Of a DNA stretch of 64,000 nucleotides, positions 8,870 to 19,410 are shown piece by piece; the first letter of the stretch is position 1; every line of letters starts with the position of its first letter. The translations under genes were made by a program, and so were the position numbers. This stretch comes from a virus, in the IMG/VR virus record IMGVR_UViG_3300042516_005475, positions 62,001 to 126,000 of that record, one strand, 5' to 3'. The notes under the pieces were generated by a model. That model ran no database searches. It saw nothing but the letters and a program-made list of their open reading frames with translations, and had not been told where the DNA came from.

Positions 8870-9786
8870 ATAAACCTCCGGCTAGTTACATTTGGTTCGA
8901 AAAGTACCGCCCTCAGTCTCTGGAAGAGATTATTCTTCCAGATAACATCAAGGCTACTATTGAAGGTTATGGTCGTGACGAGAAGATACCTCATTTGATG
9001 TTTGTTGGTAAGCCTGGCTTGGGTAAAACCAGTCTTGCAAAGATTATTGCTAAGAGTGTTCTAAAGTGTCAGTATCTGTATATTAATGCTTCAGATGAGA
9101 ATGGTATCGATGCAATTAGAACTAAGGTTGTTGCATTTTCTCAGACTAAATCAATCGACGGTCGAATCAAGATTATTATTCTTGATGAATGTGATGGGTT
9201 GACTCAAGACGCACAAAAGGCCTTGCGTAACGTAATGGAAGAGTTCCATAAAGTAACTAGTTTCATTCTTACAGCCAACTATGGTCACAAGATTATCGGT
9301 GCGTTAACTAGCCGGTGTCAGAAGTTCGATATTCAAATCTCAAAGACTCAATTTGAGAACCAATTGGCTAATATTCTTAATAAAGAGAATGTTACCTTTG
9401 AAAAGGTTCAAGTTGAGACTATTACAGAGCAGTATTATCCTGACTTGCGTATTGCTATTAATGAATTGCAGAAGAATAGCAGGTCAGGATCTCTTCAGAC
9501 AGCTTCTAATAAGCAGAACATTGCTCTTGTAAAAGGCATCTTAATTAATGTTCTTTCTAAGAAAGACTGTACTATTATTCGTCGTCATGTAATTGAGAAC
9601 GAAGAAGTGTTTAACGGAGATTATGTTGGACTGATGCGTCAGCTATTCAACTTCATTAATGAGTTTGAATTTGACGAAAAAAATAAGCGTAAAATGCTCG
9701 TCACCATTGCGGATCACTTGTATAAGTCTGCTTTTGTAATGGATCAAGAGATCAACTTTTACGCTTGTTTGTTGGCGATGGTTTAA
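8866..9786 (+). CDS. DNA polymerase clamp loader ATPase (T4 gp44-like, RFC small-subunit type)
   Basis: A 306-residue AAA+ ATPase that loads the sliding clamp on DNA for the replicative polymerase. Seen: an RFC-type N-terminus (WFEKYRPQSLEEI), Walker A GKPGLGKT at residues 48-55, Walker B IIILDECD at 103-110, a sensor 1 region FILTANY and the arginine-finger SRC motif at 149-151. Length is close to T4 gp44 (319). It starts with GTG overlapping the previous stop codon and has a promoter just upstream. Clamp and small loader subunit genes are not in the window. The 3' end overlaps the convergent gene by 4 bases. Confidence 0.9.
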   Translation: MNKPPASYIWFEKYRPQSLEEIILPDNIKATIEGYGRDEKIPHLMFVGKPGLGKTSLAKIIAKSVLKCQYLYINASDENGIDAIRTKVVAFSQTKSIDGRIKIIILDECDGLTQDAQKALRNVMEEFHKVTSFILTANYGHKIIGALTSRCQKFDIQISKTQFENQLANILNKENVTFEKVQVETITEQYYPDLRIAINELQKNSRSGSLQTASNKQNIALVKGILINVLSKKDCTIIRRHVIENEEVFNGDYVGLMRQLFNFINEFEFDEKNKRKMLVTIADHLYKSAFVMDQEINFYACLLAMV

Positions 9787-10400
9787 TAACCCTTCATGTA
9801 ACTACCATAACCCATCTTATGCTTCTGTGTATAAGATAGGGTTGTGTTAGTTGTAGGGTTACCTGTTACATTCTTATCTGTCTGAGGAATATTACCTGGA
9901 TCTTCATTACCAGGAAGAGCATCGATCTTAGGGTAGCTTGGGTGTTGAGTATCCATATATCTAGCTGTGCTATTAATTGGCTTAACTGCTTCTGGTTTAA
10001 TAATCTCATTATTTGGTCTTACAAGCTTTGGATTAATAGGTGTTTGAGTTCTATTCTCACCACCTGTCATCATTAATTCAACTAGGTAAGAAGGTACAGT
10101 TATTTTGTCTGTAAAGAGACCTGGTGCAATTTCTCTTGTAATATCAAGATAAAAGGCATCTGGTTCATAATCTTTACCGTTAGCACTGAAACCATATGGG
10201 GATTTAATATGGCTAACACGCAAATAATCACCTGATGTAGCAAGCTCTCTAAGCATGTTGATTTTCTCAACAGACTGAGTCTTAGACCAAGGACCTGTGA
10301 AGGCTTCTTGTTTAATTCTAACTAGATCACCGCAAAGAAACCCGTTGCGAGTAAATCTGTCATAATGTTCTTTTATTACTTGTTCAAATCGAGATGCCAT
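9783..10400 (-). CDS. Unknown protein, probably virion-associated
   Basis: A 205-residue protein I cannot place. The N-terminal half is ordered and contains phrases such as NGFLCGDLVRIKQ and DYLRVSHIKSPYG. The C-terminal half is rich in Pro, Asn and Thr and probably disordered, ending in Gly/Tyr/Lys-rich residues. The start was moved from a TTG at 10427 to ATG 10400, because a late-type box lies 7 bases upstream of that ATG and overlaps the longer version. It stands between the clamp loader and the gp25-like gene, on the opposite strand, and has its own promoter. A head or packaged protein role is a guess. Confidence 0.5.
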   Translation of the reverse strand: MASRFEQVIKEHYDRFTRNGFLCGDLVRIKQEAFTGPWSKTQSVEKINMLRELATSGDYLRVSHIKSPYGFSANGKDYEPDAFYLDITREIAPGLFTDKITVPSYLVELMMTGGENRTQTPINPKLVRPNNEIIKPEAVKPINSTARYMDTQHPSYPKIDALPGNEDPGNIPQTDKNVTGNPTTNTTLSYTQKHKMGYGSYMKGY

Positions 10401-10407
10401 ATATAAA

Positions 10408-10415
10408 TATTTATG
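10408..10415 (-). promoter_or_regulatory. Late-type promoter box CATAAATA
   Basis: Minus-strand CATAAATA followed by 7 bases and ATG 10400; predicted leader about 2 bases. It forms a divergent pair with the box at 10433-10440. Confidence 0.5.
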
Positions 10416-10432
10416 TAATTCGTTCAAAAATT

Positions 10433-10440
10433 TATAAATA
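10433..10440 (+). promoter_or_regulatory. Late promoter box TATAAATA (exact T4 consensus)
   Basis: Exact T4 late consensus, 8 bases before the ATG at 10449; predicted leader about 3 bases. It would drive the baseplate block 10449-17065, in which following genes are joined by TAA-T-ATG or overlapping junctions. Confidence 0.6.
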
Positions 10441-10448
10441 ATTAACAG

Positions 10449-10928
10449 ATGGCAACAGTAAACTTAAACAATCTCTTTAAGAAGCCAGTCAATCCTAATA
10501 GTGCTATAAAGTACATTTATCAGGACTTTAATGTCATGTCTATGGAAACACTTTATACCAATAACATTGCTGCTCGTAAAGTAAAGACTGACCTTAATGT
10601 TTCTTACGATGTCGCTGCTGTTAAAAACAGTATTTCTAATCTTTTAACAACAAAGAAGAGTGAAAAGATATTAAGCCCAGAATACGGTTTAAGAATAGAA
10701 GATTTTTTGTTTGAACCAGTTACAAGCACAACAGCTACTGCCATTGCCAACGAGATTGTCAATGCTTTAACAATATTTGAACCAAGAGTTCAAATAGTAG
10801 ATTTGCAAGTGATACCTTATCCAGATCAATACCTTTATGTAATTAATCTGGCATTGAGAATACCAACATTAAAACAATCTTTTTCCTTGCAAGGAACATT
10901 TCAAGGAGACGCAATAACAATTTTATAA
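10449..10928 (+). CDS. Baseplate wedge subunit, gp25-like
   Basis: A 159-residue protein of the GPW_gp25 family, the small wedge protein that anchors the sheath-like initiation platform and binds gp6 in the wedge core. Residues about 50-150 carry the family pattern: AVKNSISNLLTTKKSEK, then PEYGLRIEDFLFEP, then a helix beginning AIANEIVNALTIFEPRV and a terminal beta pair. T4 gp25 is 132 residues; here the extra length is at the N-terminus. The gene opens a baseplate operon and is followed after one base by the gp6-like gene, the same pairing as in many contractile systems. Confidence 0.85.
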   Translation: MATVNLNNLFKKPVNPNSAIKYIYQDFNVMSMETLYTNNIAARKVKTDLNVSYDVAAVKNSISNLLTTKKSEKILSPEYGLRIEDFLFEPVTSTTATAIANEIVNALTIFEPRVQIVDLQVIPYPDQYLYVINLALRIPTLKQSFSLQGTFQGDAITIL

Positions 10929-10929
10929 T

Positions 10930-12738
10930 ATGGCTACAGGTGTTTTTCCAGAATTCAAATTAGCTCCAAATGCCTATACAGCATTTGACGCCACTAGTCT
11001 TAAGCGCTTAATGATTGAGCGTCTTAACACTCCATCAAATACCGTTTTTACAGATCAGAATTTTGAAGGCAGTAATTTAAATGCGATAATTGATATTGTA
11101 GCATATTCCTACCAGACATTACTCTTTTATCTAAACCAAACATCCAGCGAATCTGTTTTCACAGAGTCTCAATTATATGAGAACATTAACAGAATTGTAA
11201 AGCTTCTAAATTATAACCCAGTTGGACCTCAAACCTGTGCATTACCTTTCGTAGCTAATTCCTCATTACTGAGCGCTGGTGTTTATACAATTCCAAGATA
11301 TTCATACTTAAACGTAAATGGTATTAACTATACTTTTACTAATGATGTTACTTTTGAGAAAACAACTCAAGCAGGAATTAATGAAACCTTAAAACAATTT
11401 AGCTCTACTTATTTGCTCTATCAGGGTAAAATGGTTGAATATCCAACACAGTCCTCTGCTGGAGTAGCATTCGAGACTATTGCTCTATTACCAGGCAATT
11501 CAGTTATTGTTGATAACTTTAATATTTTTGTTTATGTATTTGAAAGACAAACAGGAACATATGTTGAATATAGAAGAGTGGATAGCTTATTCTTATATGG
11601 TCCTCAGGATAGAGTTTGTGAGATTAGATTAAACGAAAATAAGCACTACGAAGTTAAATTCGGAGATAATATTACTGGTCGTCAGTTACAAGGTGGAGAT
11701 TTAATTGCGTTGTATTTCTTACAATCTGATGGAGTAGATGGTCAAGTTAACTCTAACAAGTTAAATGATACCGCAATTTCTCTTTACAACACACCTAGAT
11801 TTAATCAAATTTTCGCTTCTGTAAGAGATGAAAATTTGACATATTTAACTGCTTTACAGGTATTAGGTCTTAATATTAATAACGAGGTAGACTCAACAGC
11901 CTTCTTTGATGCTGAAACAGTAGAATCAATTAGAACAAGAGCACCTCAAACATTTACATCTCAATACAGATTAGTAAATGCTACTGACTATGAAAACTTT
12001 GTTTATACAAACTTTGCTAGCTTTGTATTCTCTACAAAAGTATTAAGCAACTCACAATATTTAAATTCTCATTTAAAGTATTTGACAGACAACTTAAAAC
12101 TAAATGACCCAAATTTAGATACAAATGTATTATCTAATCAAATACTGTTTTCTTCTTCTTGTAATTTTAACAATGTTTATATCTATTGTGTACCAAAAAC
12201 ATCTGCATCTAAAATTACCACGATTACAAAGAATAACTTCGTAACACCAGCTCAAAAGAACTTTGTTATTTCAGCTATTAATTCAGTAAAAACAGTAACC
12301 GCTGAACCAATAATTATGGATCCAGTTTATATGGCATTTCAATTTGGATATGGTTCAAGCGTAGACGACTCTGCAATTCAAGATACTAATTTCGGTGCTA
12401 GGATAATAATAACAACAAACCCTAATATTGTTGTAAATAGAGACAAAATTAAGAGTGTTATTATTAGTACAATTCAGAGTTATTTTGATTTACAATCTCT
12501 AGGTGGTACTGTAAACATAACTGACTTAAATGCTCAAATTCTTGATATTGCTGGGGTACAATCAATTCAAACTGCTAATATAAATGGAGCTAGAAACGGG
12601 CTAAGCTTCGTTTACTATAATTTTCAATACCCAAATATCGATGTAAAATCTTCTGTATCTTCTGTTGTACTTCAAGATTTTATGTTCCCATATTTGCCTG
12701 ACTACTTTACCTTATCTAACTTAATTACTATTCTCTAA
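10930..12738 (+). CDS. Baseplate wedge subunit, gp6-like
   Basis: A 602-residue baseplate J-type wedge protein, the analogue of T4 gp6 (660 residues), which forms the inner iris of the baseplate and binds gp25. Seen: the N-terminal DATSLKRLMIERLN region, a TDQNFEGSNLNAIIDI phrase typical of gp6 proteins (Phe-Glu-Gly-Ser-Asn followed by an Ile/Asp/Ala/Tyr helix), a middle beta region, and the C-terminal GGTVNITDLNAQILDIAGVQ region in which two J-like domains usually lie. It starts one base after the gp25-like stop (TAA-T-ATG) and overlaps the start of the next gene. Confidence 0.75.
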   Translation: MATGVFPEFKLAPNAYTAFDATSLKRLMIERLNTPSNTVFTDQNFEGSNLNAIIDIVAYSYQTLLFYLNQTSSESVFTESQLYENINRIVKLLNYNPVGPQTCALPFVANSSLLSAGVYTIPRYSYLNVNGINYTFTNDVTFEKTTQAGINETLKQFSSTYLLYQGKMVEYPTQSSAGVAFETIALLPGNSVIVDNFNIFVYVFERQTGTYVEYRRVDSLFLYGPQDRVCEIRLNENKHYEVKFGDNITGRQLQGGDLIALYFLQSDGVDGQVNSNKLNDTAISLYNTPRFNQIFASVRDENLTYLTALQVLGLNINNEVDSTAFFDAETVESIRTRAPQTFTSQYRLVNATDYENFVYTNFASFVFSTKVLSNSQYLNSHLKYLTDNLKLNDPNLDTNVLSNQILFSSSCNFNNVYIYCVPKTSASKITTITKNNFVTPAQKNFVISAINSVKTVTAEPIIMDPVYMAFQFGYGSSVDDSAIQDTNFGARIIITTNPNIVVNRDKIKSVIISTIQSYFDLQSLGGTVNITDLNAQILDIAGVQSIQTANINGARNGLSFVYYNFQYPNIDVKSSVSSVVLQDFMFPYLPDYFTLSNLITIL

Positions 12739-15071
12739 TGAGTGTACCGTTTTCAATTATAACTGGCAAGGGAAGCACAAGGGAATACGTTGTTAGCAAC
12801 AACAATGTTTTCCCAGTTTCTTCTTACACTGGGATGCCTGTAACTCTAAGTGTTTCTCTATCTAGTTTACCTTTATCTGCCGACAAAGACTTTATTGTAT
12901 TTGCTGTTAATGATAAATTTGTTTTAAAAGAAAACAACTCAGTCTATGATTTTCCATTGCCTGGGGTTTATAAAATTACTTTATTTACTGCTGATTTAAA
13001 TGGTGAACCGATTGAGAGTTATACAACCTATCTTTCAGCTTATAATTACATTACAGATGTAATTAACCCATCCATTGTTCCTGTTAATGATGTTTATTAT
13101 AATTCTTCAACTACAACTTCGGGTATTAATCAAAGCAGAACGTATGTTGATAACATGACAGCTTTTGCTGCTCAATTTACTGACCCTGTTTATGTCTATA
13201 GATATAATACTTGGCAGCTATGTAACAGCTTATCTTCTATAGATTACAAGATTGAATTATATTGTGATGGTAGCTTTTCTAACGACTACGAAAATAGAAC
13301 ATATTACCAAACAAATTGGTACCATTTAGTTCCTTTCTGGCAATTTACAAACGAGAACCAAACAACAATTATTAGGTCTCTAAGTACAGACAGTACAAAT
13401 CTCTACTTAACATATGATGGTTATACTGGTAATGTGAGTACACTAAGCAGTGTAAATAGTATTTTCGTTGGATCTAGCGGTCAAAATGTATTTTATTTTA
13501 AAGACGATTCTCCTTCTAGAGAAACTCTTGAGAGGCTTTATCTAACACAGAATTTAAAAGATGTACCTTTAGCACAACAGATTTTAAATAACAAGTTATT
13601 TTCTATTTTTGAGAAGGGGTTACCATTTATTAACAATTCAAGTACAATTATTGACTTGTATGTTAATTATACAGTCCCAGTTTCCTGGAGCTTCACTAGC
13701 AATGGTTTAACTCAGCCACCGTTACCTAACATTATGTTTAACGGAACATCTTTTCCGTTGTTTATTGCTCCTGCAGATAGTGAAGGTAACATTTTAAAAT
13801 ACTATGGGCAAATGCACTATATTCCTGCTAGTGCAACTATTTCAACAAACTCCTTTAAGTTAGCTTTACTTTCTGCTGATGGAACAAAAGATGCCTTTGG
13901 TAACAATAATTTATTCCCTACAAATTTTCAGTACAATGCTTATGATACAAACAACATATCAACAGAGTTATTAAGCAGTTTTTATGCTGGTGTTTTATCA
14001 GCAAATTATACTAATAGCTTTGCAAGCATAGGAGCTACTACTAACTTTTCTCTAAGTACAGCCTACACAAACATACAGGTTCCTTTTGCAGTAAATCCTG
14101 TTGTATTATCAGCATTCGGTTACGCAATGGATACAGACGGTTTTGGTCAATACATCGAAGGTATATATGTGTTTAATTATTATCCTGAGTATGTAGAGTA
14201 TAACATAATGAAGATTAATGAAAACTTCGATTATGTTGAAACTTTAAAGAGCTATGCGTTAATGCCTAGACTAAAAGATCAAACATCTTTGTTTGATGAT
14301 TTCTTTGCATATGTTGGTGGTACTCAAGAAAGCAGCCCTAATAGCATTGGTAAGAGATATTATGAAAAAATTGCAAATTTCGTTGACAATAACGCTAATG
14401 TTGACGGCGCAAACATTACTCAGCTATATGGTCTCTTTGAAGAAATAAACTACAAAGATAAGAACTACAACATAAAGTTCCCATCTGATGTTCAAAGGGT
14501 AATGGACTTGTTGAGCATTAATTATTCAAGATTACTAGGTTCCGATACAGGCTTTAATAGTAATTACGAAAAGTATGCTAGTGTAGATGCTCAATACTCT
14601 CAAACAAATTTAGGAGCACAGCTTACTAATAGTAGTATCATTTCTGCTGGTTCTAACATTATTTCTTATCAATTTTTTGGAAACGTCTACACAACAATTA
14701 CCCCATCAACAGTTGCATGTAATACCACTGCTTTAGCTACATATTCTGCTGCTAACCCTAGCAGTGTAGATGTTACATTTAATGGTTTATCTTCCTACCC
14801 GTTATCAGCCTATCAGAATAATTGGAATTGGGGATTGCCTACTGATATAAACTGGAACAGTATAACTCAGCAATACAGTTTTTATTTACAGACACCAACT
14901 GTTGTTTCTGACATAAATAAGATTGATGGTTATATTGACTGGAGTAACAATTTGACTACGTTAACTGCTATTCAATTTGATAGTAACTTATCAACATATT
15001 TTACTATGTCTGGTGGGTTAATGGAACAATATCTCGGAAATGCTCTTAGAAGGGGAGTAGGATTAATTTAA
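12738..15071 (+). CDS. Large baseplate/fibre-linked structural protein, unknown
   Basis: A 777-residue, beta-rich, Asn/Ser/Tyr-rich protein without recognisable enzymatic motifs. The N-terminal 100 residues alternate short strands in the way of an Ig- or PKD-like domain. The rest has a high aromatic content, and only scattered charged residues. Overlapping start and stop codons on both sides (TAATG) put it in the baseplate operon between the gp6-like protein and another large unknown protein. The position matches where gp7/gp8-type wedge proteins lie in T4, but I see no sequence link. Confidence 0.5.
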   Translation: MSVPFSIITGKGSTREYVVSNNNVFPVSSYTGMPVTLSVSLSSLPLSADKDFIVFAVNDKFVLKENNSVYDFPLPGVYKITLFTADLNGEPIESYTTYLSAYNYITDVINPSIVPVNDVYYNSSTTTSGINQSRTYVDNMTAFAAQFTDPVYVYRYNTWQLCNSLSSIDYKIELYCDGSFSNDYENRTYYQTNWYHLVPFWQFTNENQTTIIRSLSTDSTNLYLTYDGYTGNVSTLSSVNSIFVGSSGQNVFYFKDDSPSRETLERLYLTQNLKDVPLAQQILNNKLFSIFEKGLPFINNSSTIIDLYVNYTVPVSWSFTSNGLTQPPLPNIMFNGTSFPLFIAPADSEGNILKYYGQMHYIPASATISTNSFKLALLSADGTKDAFGNNNLFPTNFQYNAYDTNNISTELLSSFYAGVLSANYTNSFASIGATTNFSLSTAYTNIQVPFAVNPVVLSAFGYAMDTDGFGQYIEGIYVFNYYPEYVEYNIMKINENFDYVETLKSYALMPRLKDQTSLFDDFFAYVGGTQESSPNSIGKRYYEKIANFVDNNANVDGANITQLYGLFEEINYKDKNYNIKFPSDVQRVMDLLSINYSRLLGSDTGFNSNYEKYASVDAQYSQTNLGAQLTNSSIISAGSNIISYQFFGNVYTTITPSTVACNTTALATYSAANPSSVDVTFNGLSSYPLSAYQNNWNWGLPTDINWNSITQQYSFYLQTPTVVSDINKIDGYIDWSNNLTTLTAIQFDSNLSTYFTMSGGLMEQYLGNALRRGVGLI

Positions 15072-17065
15072 TGAACGGAAATATTGCATCATTCATAAAC
15101 TTCTCAAAGACTAAAAAAGGGATCAACCAAAATTCCATATCTACTGAGTTGGAGTATAAGGGGTATATTTCAGAAAAGAGTGTACCTCAAGCAACTCTCA
15201 ATACAGATGAGAAAAATATCATAAGGGATGAGTACATTTCTGCGATACAATATGTATTGCTCAACCTCACAACCCCTCAAGAACGGGTTTTCTTTAAAGA
15301 CTTAGACCTTTCTAATAATAACAACTTAGCTACCGTGATTCCCTTAGTTTCACAGAAGCTAAAAGAGGTAGCAATTTATATTGCCAAGGAAAGAGAAAGA
15401 GCAAAATTCTCAACCATTAAATATAACCTCAAGGGTTCTGATTATGGTACAACAATTTATGTAAAGAACTATGTATACACTCTTTACAATGACCCTGATT
15501 TTACTTCTTTATTTTTAACATTCCCACCACTTTCCTCAATTAACTATCTTGATGCGAGTCTAAACTACTATTATGCTCAAAACGTAGACTTATATGACAA
15601 AGATTACGCAGTAGGTTTACAGGATCCAGGGCTTTATAATGGTGGAGACTATGAAAAGTTAAACCTGTTGTATTTCAACAAGGATTTATATTTTCCTGCC
15701 TTGAGCAGTAATGTAATTAGGCAGTATACTGCCCTCAATTTAAAGTTTTTAAAAACTAGCAACAATAAAACTATTGTTGTTAATAGCAAACAAAAACTTA
15801 AAGTTAAGTATGTTTCTACCAACATTAATGATTTAGAGGCAAAATACTTTTTATACGGTGAGAAAACAGAAGCTAACCTAATTTTTAACATAATTAAAAA
15901 CGGTGTAGCAGGTGCTCAAAGCGCTCTAGGTTCTAACAAGTTCCTTGGTAATAATTTAGTGTATGTAGCTGATGCTAATACATCTAACCCGCTTTCTGGT
16001 GCCTTAGTTGAGGCTGGACAAAGGTATGCTAACATTTTAAACTATCGCAATTACACCTTACAGGCACTTGAATCTAATTTTGCTATTAGAAAGCTCAATC
16101 AAATTGGTGGCTTTTTCTTACCTGAAAAGCAAGGTTTAAGTGTTGCTTTGAGTAAGCAATATAGTTTTTACTACAATACTTCTCTTTCTGGTCTAAATGT
16201 TACAGTTGATCCAGCCTTAGCAATTAACCCTAGAGGTAATTCTAAACTACAATACCCAAATGTGTTCTATTTTACAGAGAACGCTAGTTGGATTATTAAT
16301 GATTTAGCTGGGCAGTATAATTGGGGTAGAATTAAAGACATTAAACCGTATCAAAAGCTTAATGGCTATCAGTCTTATGAAGAAGTTAACTTTGAATACA
16401 AGTCTGGTATCAACAAAGTAACAGATAGCTTTGATTTCTTTACCGGTCCTGAGAGAAATATATGGGCAAATTCAGATGTTTACAGTGTTACGGTTGGTCA
16501 ACCCTTGCCTCTTAATACAAGAGAGGAAAGTTATAACACAGGTGTAGAAGACATCTATAGATGGCAAGGAGATATATACGGCAATAACTATGCTTTGTAT
16601 AAGAGACTCAACAACTATGATGTACCTGAACAATTTAATCAGCAATATAGTAATACAGCTGCATTGAATCTGGAAGACTTTCAAGCAAATGTAGGTTTAA
16701 TTACAGCTTCTGATGAAGTAGCCTTCTTATATAGATTAAGCTCGTTCGATACTGATGTTCAATCTCTTTCTACAACAACAATTTACAATACTATTCATGA
16801 AAAGTATCAAAAGTTTGGAGAGGTTTACGTTAGAACCTTTAATAATACAGCATTGAAAACTTTATCAGATGCATTTAGCGCTGTGTTTTCTAAGTACAGT
16901 ACAGCTATTCAAAATGAAATTAGGAATAGCGTAAAAACATTCAACATAATTAACGATGTTATTATTATTAAGACTGAAAACTATAAGGTGATGGAGAGAT
17001 TTGTGTTTGATATTGATCAAGACACATTTGTTCCATTTTACACATTTAGAACAGAACTTCAGTAG
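15071..17065 (+). CDS. Large baseplate-region structural protein, unknown
   Basis: A 664-residue protein with an N-terminal mixed helical region (residues 1-130, containing LVSQKLKEVAIYIAKERERA) and a longer beta-rich, Tyr/Asn-rich remainder. No catalytic motif, signal peptide or membrane span is visible. It is the last gene of the gp25/gp6 operon. A weak AGGA upstream and the overlap with the previous gene both could help initiation. After its stop there is a 31-base gap with the late-type box for the first PT-linker protein. A wedge or fibre-attachment role is inferred from position. Confidence 0.5.
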   Translation: MNGNIASFINFSKTKKGINQNSISTELEYKGYISEKSVPQATLNTDEKNIIRDEYISAIQYVLLNLTTPQERVFFKDLDLSNNNNLATVIPLVSQKLKEVAIYIAKERERAKFSTIKYNLKGSDYGTTIYVKNYVYTLYNDPDFTSLFLTFPPLSSINYLDASLNYYYAQNVDLYDKDYAVGLQDPGLYNGGDYEKLNLLYFNKDLYFPALSSNVIRQYTALNLKFLKTSNNKTIVVNSKQKLKVKYVSTNINDLEAKYFLYGEKTEANLIFNIIKNGVAGAQSALGSNKFLGNNLVYVADANTSNPLSGALVEAGQRYANILNYRNYTLQALESNFAIRKLNQIGGFFLPEKQGLSVALSKQYSFYYNTSLSGLNVTVDPALAINPRGNSKLQYPNVFYFTENASWIINDLAGQYNWGRIKDIKPYQKLNGYQSYEEVNFEYKSGINKVTDSFDFFTGPERNIWANSDVYSVTVGQPLPLNTREESYNTGVEDIYRWQGDIYGNNYALYKRLNNYDVPEQFNQQYSNTAALNLEDFQANVGLITASDEVAFLYRLSSFDTDVQSLSTTTIYNTIHEKYQKFGEVYVRTFNNTALKTLSDAFSAVFSKYSTAIQNEIRNSVKTFNIINDVIIIKTENYKVMERFVFDIDQDTFVPFYTFRTELQ

Positions 17066-17082
17066 TAGAAATAACAAAAATA

Positions 17083-17090
17083 GATAAATA
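17083..17090 (+). promoter_or_regulatory. Late-type promoter box GATAAATA
   Basis: Ends 6 bases before the ATG at 17097; the predicted transcription start is the base before the ATG. Confidence 0.5.
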
Positions 17091-17096
17091 ATTTCG

Positions 17097-19409
17097 ATGG
17101 TTTGCTCTGTACCTAACTTAACTGGATCTTTTGGAAGCTGCGCGCAAGACATTGTTGCAAGCGATTTTAACAAAGATTCTGTGTTTTGGTATATAGAAAA
17201 TGAAGATTCTGTATACAATTTTAAGCTAACTCTCTGCCCTTTCCTATCAGCTACACCATTAAAAATTGTTTATCCAGAAATTGAAATTTTTAATTTAAAG
17301 ACGTTTAATAAAACATACGCTTTCCCTTCATTTAACACAGTTGACGAGCAATCTTTTCCAAGTTTACTACCATTCTCTGTTAATAGCTTACCAAGCGGAG
17401 CAGAGTATAATATAAAAAGTATAGACCAACCAGTATTAAGTTACAACTCAATTAATAACATTTTTGATTTATCTTTTATTGGTAGATTTCCTGCTGGAGT
17501 AGAGGGTTTATCAATTTTTAATTACCGTTTCTTAAAGAATAATCAGACAGTTAATCCTTACGCAATAAACATTTATACTCCAAGTCAGTTTATTTTCTCT
17601 TCTAACTTTGCTGATGGTTATTTCTCTAAGTTCTTAGATTTACAAACATATCCTAAGAGTGTTGGTTTTTATGTGTTGCCCCTTTCAGTTAATACAATAG
17701 AATATCCTTGTAATTATGAACCCCCCTGCCAAAGTATTACAGCTGTTCACAATTTAGCTAATGACAGCTTAAAGTTTAACTCTGCTAGTGTTGATACTTT
17801 AAGCACATTTGGTAACAATGTTACTTTTTTAAACTATGTTTGCGGTTTTAACCCTGATAAAGACATACAGATAGTATTTGATGCTGCAGCTTATATTTTT
17901 AATAATGAGCAGGTTTTAGGTACAGTTAATAGTACAGAAATTTGTTCTGCTAGAACAGTTACTAATTTTACTAGAGGGGGAGCAGGAGAAGGTTTTTGTG
18001 TTTATTTTTACCAATTAACAAGCTTTGCTGATTTTATTGGTTCAGGACCAGCTTCTTGTTTTGGCTATGCTCCTGGCTCAGCTGTTGATGTAGACTACTT
18101 AAACGGAACACCTATGATGTTTCCGTTTGGTATGTATGGTGGTTATTTGGGGTTAGGTTTTGATATTGGTGGAGATTTCGGTACTCGTTTACATGGAAAA
18201 AGTGCTGTTGGGTCTGCTTCTCCTAATGCAAAACGTCCAAACACTATTACATTAAGAAGCAGTCAATTAGATAATTTTAATGTTTTAACAACAACAAATA
18301 ATTTAACAGCATACAATTTATATCTTGCACAACAAGTCACTTCTGTAGATGAAGTTAAGTTTAACACCTACAAAGTTGTATTAGATAATCACGGCAAAAG
18401 AATTAGAGCAAGTGTATTAGATTGTCTTTCAAACGAGTTTATAGATATTTTTTGCTATGAGGTTGACTTTGCAGATGGCTGTGATGCTTCTCCTTCAATT
18501 TTATTTCCTGGAATAAGCTTTTCTACAAGTGAATATACATGTAATTTTGAAATTAAAAATGTTTCATTTATAGGAGCCTTAGCTGACACTGAAGCAGATG
18601 CTTGTGGTAGAGTGCGTATACCAACACCAACTCCAACCTGCCCAATCTTCCTGCTATCTCCTACACCTACACCAACAAGTTCTGTTACACCAACACCAAC
18701 ACCTTCAATATCAGTATCTTCTACAGTTACACCAACTGTCACACCTACAAATACAGTAACCCCAACTTTAACACCTACAAAAACAGTTACACCTACAAAT
18801 ACTGTTACACCTACTCCTACTTTAACTCCTTTATACTCCCCAACCCCAACAAGTACTGCAACTCAAACAGTTACACCTACACCTACCATTACCCCAACTT
18901 TAACAGTTACACCTACAAAAACAGTTACACCTACACCTACCATTACCCCATCAGTAACAGTTACTCCAACACCATCCCCTGCTGCAACAAATGTGTATTG
19001 TTGGTTTACTCCTTCAATTTACATTTATCTTTCTAGCTTTGCCTCTTGTAGAGCTTATTTTACTGCTAATGGTATTTCTGAGCAATCAGGTGGAGTTATT
19101 ATTAGGAGTAATATTGCGGCGCTGGGTGGTATTGATTTAACCAAGATATTAAGATTTATTTTCAATAGACTGCCAACTGTTTCAAATATTTCTAGTACTA
19201 ATAATTGGGGTATATATGGATCAACTACACCAAACTATTATGTAAACTACACATACGATTCTGGTAATAATGATTATACTGTTGACATTTATAGAACAAG
19301 CGATAATGCTAATATTGCCAGTATTTCAAGCTTATCGTTCGTAAATAATGATGCAGCTCAGGAATCGTTTATAGCCTGCCAGTGTTTGTATGTAGCCTTA
19401 TACGTATAA
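17097..19409 (+). CDS. Fibre protein: L-type-lectin-like domain, Thr/Pro linker, recurring C-terminal domain
   Basis: A 770-residue multi-domain protein. Residues about 1-290 are beta-rich and unknown. Residues about 290-500 look like a legume-type (concanavalin-like) lectin fold: [10 protein letters not shown], then [15 protein letters not shown] and [10 protein letters not shown], matching the G-F-x-Y, F-D and N-x-I strands of that family. Residues about 508-630 form a Thr/Pro/Val linker. Residues about 631-770 (Tyr-Cys-Trp start, paired Cys, NWGIYGSTT) are a domain found three more times in the 3,533-residue fibre. Carbohydrate binding, hence receptor recognition, is inferred. The start is set by the late-type box. 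Confidence 0.65.
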   Translation: MVCSVPNLTGSFGSCAQDIVASDFNKDSVFWYIENEDSVYNFKLTLCPFLSATPLKIVYPEIEIFNLKTFNKTYAFPSFNTVDEQSFPSLLPFSVNSLPSGAEYNIKSIDQPVLSYNSINNIFDLSFIGRFPAGVEGLSIFNYRFLKNNQTVNPYAINIYTPSQFIFSSNFADGYFSKFLDLQTYPKSVGFYVLPLSVNTIEYPCNYEPPCQSITAVHNLANDSLKFNSASVDTLSTFGNNVTFLNYVCGFNPDKDIQIVFDAAAYIFNNEQVLGTVNSTEICSARTVTNFTRGGAGEGFCVYFYQLTSFADFIGSGPASCFGYAPGSAVDVDYLNGTPMMFPFGMYGGYLGLGFDIGGDFGTRLHGKSAVGSASPNAKRPNTITLRSSQLDNFNVLTTTNNLTAYNLYLAQQVTSVDEVKFNTYKVVLDNHGKRIRASVLDCLSNEFIDIFCYEVDFADGCDASPSILFPGISFSTSEYTCNFEIKNVSFIGALADTEADACGRVRIPTPTPTCPIFLLSPTPTPTSSVTPTPTPSISVSSTVTPTVTPTNTVTPTLTPTKTVTPTNTVTPTPTLTPLYSPTPTSTATQTVTPTPTITPTLTVTPTKTVTPTPTITPSVTVTPTPSPAATNVYCWFTPSIYIYLSSFASCRAYFTANGISEQSGGVIIRSNIAALGGIDLTKILRFIFNRLPTVSNISSTNNWGIYGSTTPNYYVNYTYDSGNNDYTVDIYRTSDNANIASISSLSFVNNDAAQESFIACQCLYVALYV
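18618..18988 (+). repeat. Thr/Pro/Val linker repeat
   Basis: Degenerate tandem repeats coding for TPTNTV- and TPTPTI-like units; period about 18 bases. The strict use of ACA/ACT, CCA/CCT and GTT/GTA codons makes the opposite strand open in several frames. Confidence 0.8.
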
Positions 19410-19410
19410 T

